From contig JBBQUN010000266.1 of NCBI GenBank assembly GCA_038212405.1, positions 1-6,431 on the forward strand: a stretch of DNA of 6,431 nucleotides, in the 5' to 3' direction. The notes below the pieces were generated by a model, which was given only the letters and a program-made list of their open reading frames with translations, did no database searches and had not been told where the DNA came from. A program made the position numbers and the translations under genes. Below are positions 1 to 5,670 of the stretch, in pieces. The stretch is from JBBQUN01 sp038212405 (GTDB lineage: Bacteria; Actinomycetota; Acidimicrobiia; Acidimicrobiales; SZUA-35). The first letter of the stretch is position 1; the number at the start of each line of letters is the position of its first letter.

Positions 1-1347
1 GTAGCAAGCGGCGACCCAGCCGTAGGCCCATCGATAGGCCGTCAGATCGAACACGTCGGCTCCTGAGGCGAGCAGGGTGATCGACACCGAGATGCCGAGG
101 GCGTACGAGGCTTGACGAATCGTGTTCACGGTGGCGCCGGCCACCCCGAACTTGGCGGGAGGAATGTCGGCGAGGCCGGCGCTCGACCAGGTCGCAACCG
201 TGAGACCGATACCAACGCCAGAGATCAGGCTCAAGGGCACGAAACGGCTCCACACCTCGGGTTCGGGACCGATGGCAAACAGCAGGGCCAGATAGCCGAT
301 GGCACAGAGTGCACAGCCGACCCCCAACAGCCAGCGGTGGCCAACTCGATCGGCGAACGAGCCAGTGAGGGGGCTGATCACCGCGGCGAGGAGCGGCCCG
401 GGCACGAACGCCAAGCCAACGACAGACAGCTCTTGATCCCAGAGGTCTTGCAGCACGATCGAGTTCACCAAGGCTCCCGAGGTGAAAGCGAAGCCATAGA
501 AGGCAACACCGGCACTGGTACTCGAGAACGACTTGAACGCGAACAGGTCGAGATCGAGGAGCGGTTCAGGGTGTTCGCGCGACCGTCGAATCAGCACCGG
601 CAACAGCGAGGCCCCGACGATGATCAGCGCCCAGACCCGCACATCGACCAGACCCCAAACCTCGCTTTGGACGACGCCGAACATCACGAGAGCCACCGAC
701 AGGGTCCCAATGAGAACACCGAGCAGGTCGATGCGGCCGGCAGCATCGGGGTTCTTCGACTCACGCAGGAACTGCGGCGCAAGCACCAGGACGAGAAGCG
801 AGAGCGGCACGTTGATGAAGAAGATGGCCCGCCAATCGAACGCGTCGATCAAGACGGATCCGAGTGCCGGTCCGACCACGGCACCGAGGGCGCCGGTCGC
901 ACCGGCGAATCCGATTGCGGTGCTTCGTCGGGCTGGCGGGAACTCCGGAAGCATCACGGCAAATCCCGAGGCAGCGACGAGCGCTCCGCCGGCGCCCTGC
1001 ACGAGTCGAGCGGCAATCAACCAGCCGACACCGGGCGCAAGCCCGCAGAGCAGTGAGCCCACCATGAAGACCGCGACCCCGGGGATGAAGACCTTCTTGC
1101 GGCCAATGCTGTCGGCCAAACGGCCAGAGGCAAGCAGCAGCGCTCCGACCACGATGTTGTAGCCCGAGATGATCCACCCGAGGGTCGTACGACTGGCCCC
1201 GAGGTCGGTCTCGATCGAGGGGAACGCAACGTTGACCGCCGAGATGTCGATGACGACCAGGAAGGTCGAGAGTGTCGTGACTGCCAGTGCCAACCATGCT
1301 TGCCTCGTGATCACGGTGTCGACGGCTGCAGTTGGTGGTGAGGTCAC
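1..1347 (-). CDS. MFS drug/proton antiporter, EmrB/QacA (DHA2) type; C-terminus off window
   Basis: Inner-membrane transporter of the major facilitator superfamily, expected to export drugs or other small molecules in exchange for protons. The frame is open for 449 codons to the window edge with no stop. Residues 31-44 (VVIDISAVNVAFPS) match the DHA2 motif D1, including D34 in the first membrane segment. Motif A, GRLADSIGRK, is at 75-84; motif B starts at R114 (RLVQGAGGAL); motif C is G155-x3-GP-x2-G163, followed by DWRAIFFINVP at 171-181. A second motif-A-like loop, GSFADRVGHR, is at 329-338. Hydrophobic segments continue to the cut end, as expected for a 14-segment protein of roughly 470-520 residues. 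The GTG start at 1347 is the first possible one: an in-frame TAG lies at 1359-1357. There is no Shine-Dalgarno sequence, but a -10 box sits 6 bases upstream. The substrate cannot be told from sequence. Family confidence is high. Confidence 0.93.
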   Translation of the reverse strand, partial: MTSPPTAAVDTVITRQAWLALAVTTLSTFLVVIDISAVNVAFPSIETDLGASRTTLGWIISGYNIVVGALLLASGRLADSIGRKKVFIPGVAVFMVGSLLCGLAPGVGWLIAARLVQGAGGALVAASGFAVMLPEFPPARRSTAIGFAGATGALGAVVGPALGSVLIDAFDWRAIFFINVPLSLLVLVLAPQFLRESKNPDAAGRIDLLGVLIGTLSVALVMFGVVQSEVWGLVDVRVWALIIVGASLLPVLIRRSREHPEPLLDLDLFAFKSFSSTSAGVAFYGFAFTSGALVNSIVLQDLWDQELSVVGLAFVPGPLLAAVISPLTGSFADRVGHRWLLGVGCALCAIGYLALLFAIGPEPEVWSRFVPLSLISGVGIGLTVATWSSAGLADIPPAKFGVAGATVNTIRQASYALGISVSITLLASGADVFDLTAYRWAYGWVAACY

Positions 1348-1353
1348 CGGGCG

Positions 1354-1359
1354 ACGCTA
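1354..1359 (-). promoter_or_regulatory. Putative leaderless -10 box of the MFS gene
   Basis: On the minus strand TAGCGT is followed by 6 bases and then the GTG start, so it lies at -12 to -7 of the start codon. This is the position expected when transcription begins at the first base of the start codon. No good -35 box is visible; TTGGGG lies 19 bases upstream, which is a poor spacing. The same arrangement recurs at three other genes here. The TAG in the box is also the in-frame stop that limits the ORF. Confidence 0.5.
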
Positions 1360-1386
1360 GCGCTGCGCCGCCAAGCGGCCCCAAGC

Positions 1387-1440
1387 GAGCCAGCGACCAC
1401 CAGGCAAAACTCGTGGTCCTGCTCTCGCCGAGAGTGGCTT
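1387..1440. other. Possible three-way-junction fold in the divergent intergenic region
   Basis: Three complementary pairs nest without crossing: AGCCA (1388-1392) with TGGCT (1435-1439), extendable by one G-U pair; GACCAC (1395-1400) with GTGGTC (1413-1418) around a 12-base loop; CTCTC (1422-1426) with GAGAG (1430-1434) around GCC. Together they would make a closing stem with two hairpin arms. No T-run follows on either strand, so it is not a standard intrinsic terminator. I do not recognise a riboswitch or ncRNA family. Stems of 5-6 bp can arise by chance in GC-rich DNA, so this is only a candidate. Confidence 0.2.
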
Positions 1441-1499
1441 CTGCTCGCGCCGGCCGTCACGATTCGAACAGCGGTCGAACGTGTCGCTCCTGACTACAT

Positions 1500-1545
1500 G
1501 TTCAGAAGTTGATCGGTCAGTTCAGCTCATCCTCCCTGTGTTCAG
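1500..1545 (+). repeat. Three GTTCAG direct repeats at exact 20-bp steps
   Basis: The hexamer GTTCAG occurs at 1500-1505, 1520-1525 and 1540-1545, i.e. exactly 20 bp from start to start, close to two turns of the helix. The sequence between copies is not conserved. Two copies of TCGAAC, 11 bp apart (1464-1469 and 1475-1480), lie just upstream. The array sits 91-136 bp before the start of the cyclic-di-GMP gene, where an operator would be expected. Copies on one helix face suggest cooperative binding of a regulator, but no known regulator site is recognised. Confidence 0.4.
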
Positions 1546-1557
1546 GCCGATGCTGAA
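1521..1557 (+). other. Possible leader hairpin covering the leader-ORF start
   Basis: TTCAGC (1521-1526) pairs with GCTGAA (1552-1557). After a two-base bulge, ATC (1529-1531) pairs with GAT (1549-1551). After a small internal loop, CCT (1535-1537) pairs with AGG (1544-1546) around a six-base loop. The ATG at 1550-1552 of the small upstream ORF would be buried in the stem. The strength is modest and no partner or ligand is known. Confidence 0.25.
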
Positions 1558-1639
1558 GGGACAGGGCTGCAAATTGCACCCCGCCAAGGTCGAAGCCATG
1601 GTCAGAGCCAGCAACAACCTGACGGGAGTCGTGGGGTGA
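1550..1639 (+). CDS. Possible 29-residue leader peptide, overlapping the cyclic-di-GMP gene start
   Basis: ATG at 1550 opens 29 codons (MLKGQGCKLHPAKVEAMVRA, then 9 more residues) ending in TGA at 1637-1639. That stop overlaps the GTG start of the next gene as GTGA, a classic arrangement for translational coupling. About 24 of 29 codons end in G or C, like the real genes here. In the same frame between an upstream GTG at 1481 and this ATG, only about half do, so the ATG is the preferred start. No clear ribosome site precedes it and no TAnnnT box is at leaderless distance. The frame stays open back to 1361, which weakens the case, since open frames are common in GC-rich DNA. I recognise no family. 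If real, its translation could control initiation of the downstream gene. Confidence 0.3.
   Translation: MLKGQGCKLHPAKVEAMVRASNNLTGVVG
1564..1582. promoter_or_regulatory. 19-bp near-perfect palindrome, candidate operator
   Basis: GGGCTGCAA-A-TTGCACCCC is an inverted repeat with 8 of 9 arm positions paired around a single central base; the one mismatch is C1567/C1579. The centre is AT-rich in GC-rich surroundings, a usual feature of dimeric repressor sites. It ends 53 bp before the GTG of the cyclic-di-GMP gene and lies inside the possible leader ORF. No specific regulator is recognised. As RNA it could also form a short hairpin. Confidence 0.4.
1624..1628 (+). promoter_or_regulatory. Ribosome binding site of the cyclic-di-GMP gene
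   Basis: GGGAG lies 7 bases before the GTG at 1636 and matches the anti-Shine-Dalgarno core. It supports that GTG, which is the first ATG or GTG after the in-frame TGA at 1510-1512. It is the only convincing Shine-Dalgarno site among the main genes of this window; the other four look leaderless. Confidence 0.65.
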
Positions 1640-4098
1640 CACGCCTCACTCTGAGCGCTGACCGCAAGGTCTCGTTCATGACCGCGGCCATGGGTCTCGC
1701 GGCCGCGTTCTTGCTGTTCAGCGTCACGAGCGTCGTCGGTACATCGGCGTTGACCGAGACGCCGTTGCGGTGGTGGTACTTCATTCCGCTCTTCGTTCTG
1801 GTCGAACGTTCGGCGGTACACATCGAGGTCCGCAACGAGTCGTACGCCATCGCGTTGAGTGAGCCGGTGACGCTGATCGGGCTGTTCTGCCTCAGCCCTC
1901 TCGGGCTCGTCGCTGCCCGTTTCATCGGCACGGCGATTGCGCTACGTAGCCGGGGCAACAGCCTGCCCAAGCTGTTGTTCAACCTTGCGATGTTCGCGCT
2001 CGAAACCGCGCTCATCGCCTTTGTGCTCCGAGGGTTCGTTGCCCCGGCCGTCAGCGGCCAGTTGCTTTGGGCCTGCGGCGTTGGGCTCGTCCTCGCCGCC
2101 GTCGTGCTTGGCGATCTACTGGTCAGCACGGTGATCTCGTTCTACGACCGCAACCGGCCGGCGTCGTTGGCCATGGCCACCGCGCAAGCCAACATGTTGT
2201 TGGCAACAGCAACGACCAGCATCACCCTTCTGGGTGTTGCCGCCGTCACGGCCAAGCCCTTCACTGCCATCGCATTGGTCGTGGTCTTGCTCGGCATGTC
2301 GATCCTGCTTCGTGAGCAGGCCGCAACGGTGAAGCGGGCAACCAACCTCGACATGATCAGCGGCTTCGCCACCAAACTGACCGGACTCGGCAAGACTGAC
2401 GATGTCCTTCAGGCGCTTGTCGACGAGTCGGCAGCATTGTTGCGCGGCAGCCACGGCGCCATCGTGGTCTCACCGGAACTCGAGGACTTCGTCAAGGGCT
2501 ACCGATTCGACATGGAGGATGACAGCGAGCCGCTGTTGCCAGCCGGACTTGCCAGCGCGGTCGAGGGGATCGCCAAACCGACTCTGCTTCGCGACCTCAA
2601 CTGCGCCCTCGGCAATGCGGTCGGTTGCGACGGCGTCGCGGCACCACTGCGAGTCGGTGACGCGAGTGCCATGGTTGTCATCTGGGAACGTTCGACAGCG
2701 GGCGGCTTCTTCGACAATGGCGATCTCACACTCTTGGCAGCTCTGGTCGCCCAGACCGAGGTGGCAGCGCAACGGTCGCTCCTCGGCGACCAGCTCGCCA
2801 AGGCGGCTCACCACGATTCTTTGACCGGTCTGGCGAACCGTCGAGGCTTCGAAGTCGCCCTTGGGGAAGCCGCTCCGAAACGTGGTGCTCTGCTGCTGAT
2901 CGACCTCAACCGCTTCAAAGACCTCAACGACACTCTTGGTCACCCAACCGGTGACAAAGCGCTGATCATCATCGCCGATCGACTCAGCCAGGTCATGCGC
3001 GGATCGGCCATTCTCGGTCGACTCGGTGGCGATGAGTTCGCGCTGTTCGACCCCGACGCACATGATGCGTCCGCGGCGGCAGGTTTGGCCCGCCGCGTGA
3101 TCGATGCCATCGAAGCACCGATCGAACTCATGCAACTCTCTCTGCATGTGGGTGCCAGCATCGGCATAGCGTTGATGCCCGCCGATGGCGCCGACTTGAT
3201 GGGCTTGATGAGCCACGCCGACGTTGCGATGTACGCGGCCAAGGATCGGCAGTCGGGCTGGGAGTTCTACCGAAGTGAGGACGACACCAACAGCCCGCGC
3301 CGCCTCGAACTGCTGGCCGGGCTCCGTCCGGCGATCGACGGGGAGGAGCTCGACGTCTGGTATCAGCCAAAGGTGCGAGCCTCCGATGGTGTGGTCGTCG
3401 GGCTCGAAGCACTCGCTCGCTGGCAGCATCCACGGTTCGGTTTCGTACCACCGGATGAGTTCATTGCCTTGGCCGAGGGCGCTGGCTTGATGCGCGACCT
3501 CACCGACTTCGTGCTGAGCCGAGCGATGAAGGACGCGGCTCAACGGCGCGATGCCGGGTGGGTCCTCCCGGTCGCTGTGAACCTGTCGACCCGCAACCTC
3601 CTCGACGACACCCTGGCGCGACGCATCGCCGAGCTCCTCAAGACCAACGGCATCGGCCCCGAACTCATCTCGTTCGAAGTCACCGAAACGGCGGTCATGG
3701 TCGATCGTCAACGAGTCATTGCCGTCCTCAACGCCATCAAATCGCTGGGCTTCCGTATCGCCATCGACGACTACGGCACTGGCTACTCCTCCCTCGCCTA
3801 CCTGCGAGATCTCCCCGTCGATGAGCTGAAGATCGACCGAGTGTTCATCACCGACGTCGACATCGACCAGTCCAACCACAAGATCGTCAAGTCGACCATC
3901 GAGCTGGCACACGGCTTGGGACTGGAAGTCGTCGCCGAAGGTGTCGAGCGCCCCGGCGAATGGCAAACGCTCCGCGCGCTCGGTTGCGACCTCATCCAGG
4001 GCTATCTCTTTGCCCGCCCGCTCGCATCGGAGCTGCTCGATTGCTGGCTGACCGAGTACGAACCTGGCCAGGTGACGGCAAAGGTCACTACCCGCTGA
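1636..4098 (+). CDS. Membrane-bound GGDEF-EAL protein: diguanylate cyclase / c-di-GMP phosphodiesterase
   Basis: Makes and/or breaks down the second messenger cyclic-di-GMP at the membrane. Residues about 14-225 form some seven hydrophobic segments, an integral-membrane sensor region I cannot name. A charged linker leads to a GAF-like region (about 235-380). The GGDEF domain (about 388-548) opens with DSLTGLANRRGF. It has metal-binding D423 in IDLNRFKDLNDTLGH and an intact GGDEF at 464-468. The inhibitory RxxD site five residues upstream reads RGSA (455-458), so product inhibition is probably weak. The EAL domain (about 557-805) keeps E591-A-L with R595, N649, E681-V-T-E684, D711-D712, K732, E768 in AEGVE and Q788 in QGY, so phosphodiesterase activity is likely. 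With both sites intact the net direction is unknown; GTP binding by GGDEF may simply regulate EAL. The GTG start is chosen from the GGGAG site and an in-frame stop at 1510. The upstream region holds repeats, a palindrome and a possible leader peptide. Confidence 0.95.
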   Translation: MTRLTLSADRKVSFMTAAMGLAAAFLLFSVTSVVGTSALTETPLRWWYFIPLFVLVERSAVHIEVRNESYAIALSEPVTLIGLFCLSPLGLVAARFIGTAIALRSRGNSLPKLLFNLAMFALETALIAFVLRGFVAPAVSGQLLWACGVGLVLAAVVLGDLLVSTVISFYDRNRPASLAMATAQANMLLATATTSITLLGVAAVTAKPFTAIALVVVLLGMSILLREQAATVKRATNLDMISGFATKLTGLGKTDDVLQALVDESAALLRGSHGAIVVSPELEDFVKGYRFDMEDDSEPLLPAGLASAVEGIAKPTLLRDLNCALGNAVGCDGVAAPLRVGDASAMVVIWERSTAGGFFDNGDLTLLAALVAQTEVAAQRSLLGDQLAKAAHHDSLTGLANRRGFEVALGEAAPKRGALLLIDLNRFKDLNDTLGHPTGDKALIIIADRLSQVMRGSAILGRLGGDEFALFDPDAHDASAAAGLARRVIDAIEAPIELMQLSLHVGASIGIALMPADGADLMGLMSHADVAMYAAKDRQSGWEFYRSEDDTNSPRRLELLAGLRPAIDGEELDVWYQPKVRASDGVVVGLEALARWQHPRFGFVPPDEFIALAEGAGLMRDLTDFVLSRAMKDAAQRRDAGWVLPVAVNLSTRNLLDDTLARRIAELLKTNGIGPELISFEVTETAVMVDRQRVIAVLNAIKSLGFRIAIDDYGTGYSSLAYLRDLPVDELKIDRVFITDVDIDQSNHKIVKSTIELAHGLGLEVVAEGVERPGEWQTLRALGCDLIQGYLFARPLASELLDCWLTEYEPGQVTAKVTTR

Positions 4099-4114
4099 CC
4101 CCGGGTCCTACGGC

Positions 4115-4120
4115 TACATT
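4115..4120 (+). promoter_or_regulatory. Putative leaderless -10 box of the alpha/beta hydrolase
   Basis: TACATT is separated from the ATG at 4127 by six bases (TCCGAG), placing it at -12 to -7 of the start codon. It fits the actinobacterial -10 consensus TAnnnT best of the four boxes in this window. It suggests that the hydrolase has its own promoter in the 28-bp gap after the cyclic-di-GMP gene, with an mRNA starting at the ATG. No clear -35 box is seen. Confidence 0.55.
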
Positions 4121-4126
4121 TCCGAG

Positions 4127-4882
4127 ATGACTTCGCTCGTACTCGTTCATGGCATCACCGAATCCAACCAATCCTGGGCTCCCCTGATCGAAGCGTTGTC
4201 GACCGATGCGAGCGGACAACCGCGAGCGATCCTCAACGTCGATCTTCGTGGCCATGGCAGCGCAACTCGAACCGCCCCGTTCGATCTGGCAACGATGGCG
4301 ACCGACGTCATCAGCGAGATGGCGGCGGCGGGCATCGACCCCGCCGATGCCGTCATCATCGGCCACTCGCTCGGCGGCACCGTGGTCACGGCAATGGCGT
4401 CAGTGGTTGCGTTCCAAGGCGTGATCAACGTCGACCAGCCGCTCAAGCTCGCCGATTTCAAGGCGGGACTCCAGCAGCTCGAGCCGATGCTGCGCGGCGA
4501 CACCGAGACCTTCGTTGGCGCCATCGCCATGTTGTTCGACTCGATGCGCGGCCCGCTCCCCGAGGCCGAGTTCGAGCGAATCTCGGCGCTTCGCCAACCA
4601 GAGCAAGCGGTCGTGCTCGGCGTGTGGGAACCCGTCCTCACCATGGCAAGCGACGATCTCGATGCCATGGTCGAGGCGATGACGTCGACCATCACCAGCC
4701 CGTATCTGTCGCTGCATGGCATCGACCCGGGCCCCGACTACGCCGCCTGGCTCCAGGGCTTGGTCGGTTCAGCCGAGATCGAGGTCTGGGCCGATCACGG
4801 CCACTACCCCCATCTCGTCGATCCGGACCGCTTCGTTGCTCGAGTGAACGCGTTCGTCGAGCAGACCACGAACCCGAGCTAG
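4127..4882 (+). CDS. Alpha/beta hydrolase fold protein
   Basis: A 251-residue soluble protein with the complete small alpha/beta hydrolase plan and no signal peptide. The first beta strand runs directly into the oxyanion-hole motif HGIT (8-11), followed by W17 as in many family members. RGHG at 41-44 is the usual turn after the third strand. The nucleophile elbow is GHSLGG (79-84) with S81. The likely catalytic histidine is H226 in DHGHYPHLVDPDRF, a pattern typical of lactonase, haloperoxidase and esterase-like members. The acid is less certain: D200 or D204 in HGIDPGPDY is the best placed, with D103 in NVDQPL an alternative. Residues 105-185 form the variable lid. The substrate cannot be deduced. 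It lies 28 bp after the GGDEF-EAL gene, but a -10 box in that gap argues for separate transcription. The stop is shared with an inverted repeat facing the next gene. Confidence 0.9.
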   Translation: MTSLVLVHGITESNQSWAPLIEALSTDASGQPRAILNVDLRGHGSATRTAPFDLATMATDVISEMAAAGIDPADAVIIGHSLGGTVVTAMASVVAFQGVINVDQPLKLADFKAGLQQLEPMLRGDTETFVGAIAMLFDSMRGPLPEAEFERISALRQPEQAVVLGVWEPVLTMASDDLDAMVEAMTSTITSPYLSLHGIDPGPDYAAWLQGLVGSAEIEVWADHGHYPHLVDPDRFVARVNAFVEQTTNPS

Positions 4883-4896
4883 GGCAGCGCTAGCTC
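4876..4896. terminator. Inverted repeat spanning both stop codons of convergent genes; possible bidirectional terminator
   Basis: GAGCTAG (4876-4882) and CTAGCTC (4890-4896) are perfect inverted repeats around a 7-base loop. The TAG stop of the hydrolase is in the left arm, and the TAG stop of the minus-strand TIGR03086 gene is read from the right arm. Being symmetrical, the hairpin could act on transcripts from both sides. It has no T-run, so it is not a textbook intrinsic terminator, and a 7-bp stem with four G/C pairs is modest. Confidence 0.4.
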
Positions 4897-5551
4897 TCGA
4901 CGGCTGAGCGCCACTGCGGATCCCTCCCAGCGAAACCGAGCAACCGGTCGAGCGGCGACGCGTTCTCGGGGATCTCGACCTCGGCATCGAAGAACCCGGA
5001 GTCGGGCCCCCGATACTCCGGGGCCACCATGCCGAGGAGGAACTCGTGCGCCGGGGCAACGACCGACTCGGTCGCCGAAAAGGGCCGGCCGGTTGCGGTG
5101 GCCAGGTCCCAGCCGTGGATGATGTACTCCCCCAGTGCCATCCCCAGGACGCCGTCGCCTGCCATCCGAGACGACGACATGGTCACGAGCTGACCTGCGG
5201 CATCAGCGGCGATGGCGTTGGTGATATCGGCCAGCGAAGCCCGAACGACATCACTGCCTCGCTCTCCCGCAGCGAGCACGAACGCTTCGGGATCAGGTCG
5301 CTCCGCCGTCGCTGCCGTCGGGTCAGACAGAGCGGCGGCAAAAAGCTCAGCCACCCCAGGACATGAGTGCGGAGTTCACCGACGTCGAATCCGGCACACG
5401 GTGTTGGCAACCGAAGCTGGTCGTCGTCGACGTCGACGACCTCGGCCAGTCGCGCCAAGACGTCACGGAAGAGATCGGGAGCGACGTCGGAGTCGCAGAA
5501 CACCGCCGGTGCCGAGGTGGGAAAGACGGGAAGCTCGCTGTCGTTGGTCAT
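4890..5551 (-). pseudogene. TIGR03086-family (mycothiol isomerase N-terminal/DinB-like) gene, broken by a 1-base frameshift
   Basis: Two minus-strand frames join into one family-like protein. The ATG at 5551 is the first start after an in-frame TGA at 5572-5570 and gives residues 1-70, with LPTPCAGFDV and RTHVLGWLSF (H63). The rest, FAAALSDP through EYIIHGWDLATATGRP to a C-terminal RLLGFAGRDPQW, is in another frame. Adding one T to the five-T run (A-run at 5340-5344 on the plus strand) joins them into 220 residues, a normal family length. H63 and H146 (HGWD) are plausible metal ligands of the four-helix DinB/YfiT fold. Members are putative mycothiol-linked metalloenzymes or stress proteins; the exact reaction is unknown. 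As written, the ribosome would run out of frame to a stop near 5183. A GTG at 5354 could restart a fragment lacking the N-terminal helix. Causes could be a homopolymer sequencing error, a real mutation or, less likely, programmed frameshifting. It is divergent from the AraC-type gene. Confidence 0.8.
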
Positions 5552-5557
5552 GGGAGC

Positions 5558-5563
5558 ACCGTA
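5558..5563 (-). promoter_or_regulatory. Putative leaderless -10 box of the TIGR03086 gene
   Basis: On the minus strand TACGGT is followed by six bases (GCTCCC) and the ATG at 5551, so it lies at -12 to -7 of the start codon. No Shine-Dalgarno sequence is present. The box supports both the chosen start and the idea that the frameshifted gene still has a working promoter. Confidence 0.5.
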
Positions 5564-5615
5564 GGACGCTCAGCAGCGGCGGGTCTTGAAGAAACACGCC
5601 ACCCTTGGTCATCGG

Positions 5616-5654
5616 GCCGAATCGGAACGAGCGGGCGAGACGCATCGCCGAATC
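5616..5654 (+). repeat. GCCGAATC direct repeat pair, candidate AraC-type operator
   Basis: GCCGAATC occurs at 5616-5623 and 5647-5654, 31 bp from start to start, close to three helical turns. The second copy ends three bases before the -10 box of the regulator gene. Directly repeated half-sites on one helix face, next to the regulator's own promoter, are typical of AraC-family operators, so autoregulation or control of the divergent gene is possible. The rest of the 119-bp intergenic region shows only the two -10 boxes. Confidence 0.35.
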
Positions 5655-5657
5655 TTC

Positions 5658-5663
5658 TACCCT
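5658..5663 (+). promoter_or_regulatory. Putative leaderless -10 box of the AraC-family gene
   Basis: TACCCT is followed by seven bases (GCGACTG) and the ATG at 5671, placing it at -13 to -8 of the start codon. No Shine-Dalgarno sequence precedes the ATG and no clear -35 box is seen. The box favours the ATG at 5671 over the in-frame ATG pair at 5722. Confidence 0.5.
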
Positions 5664-5670
5664 GCGACTG

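Noticed and set aside
112..1056. A 314-codon plus-strand open frame opposite the MFS gene
   Set aside because: The translation is low-complexity, rich in R, E, G, H and Q, with no family features; it is the antisense shadow of a clearly conserved transporter frame.
761..1384. A 207-codon minus-strand open frame overlapping the start of the MFS gene
   Set aside because: It is out of frame with the transporter by one base, is rich in R, G and C, and has no recognisable motif, while the overlapping frame carries all MFS motifs.
1546..1551. GCCGAT as a sigma-28-type -10 element
   Set aside because: No TAAA-like -35 element lies about 15 bases upstream, and the match is only six bases.
1558..1635. 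A cyclic-di-GMP riboswitch (GEMM) upstream of the GGDEF-EAL gene
   Set aside because: AGGGC and a GCAAA-like stretch are present, but I cannot build the GEMM-I or GEMM-II fold with its conserved tetraloop and receptor.
1481..1639. Longer 52-codon version of the leader ORF starting at GTG 1481
   Set aside because: Codons before 1550 show only about half G/C at third positions, and that stretch carries the GTTCAG repeats, so it looks regulatory rather than coding.
2470..3966. A 498-codon minus-strand open frame opposite the GGDEF-EAL gene
   Set aside because: Long antisense frames are expected opposite GC-rich coding sequence. It has no domain match, and the plus strand encodes intact GGDEF and EAL motifs.
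4097..4107. GACC-CCG-GGTC as a terminator after the GGDEF-EAL gene
   Set aside because: The stem is only 4 bp with a 3-base loop and no T-run, too weak to call.
4890..5354. The downstream TIGR03086 half as an independent gene starting at GTG 5354
   Set aside because: It would lack the N-terminal helix and the first metal-ligand histidine, which are encoded intact immediately upstream in the other frame.
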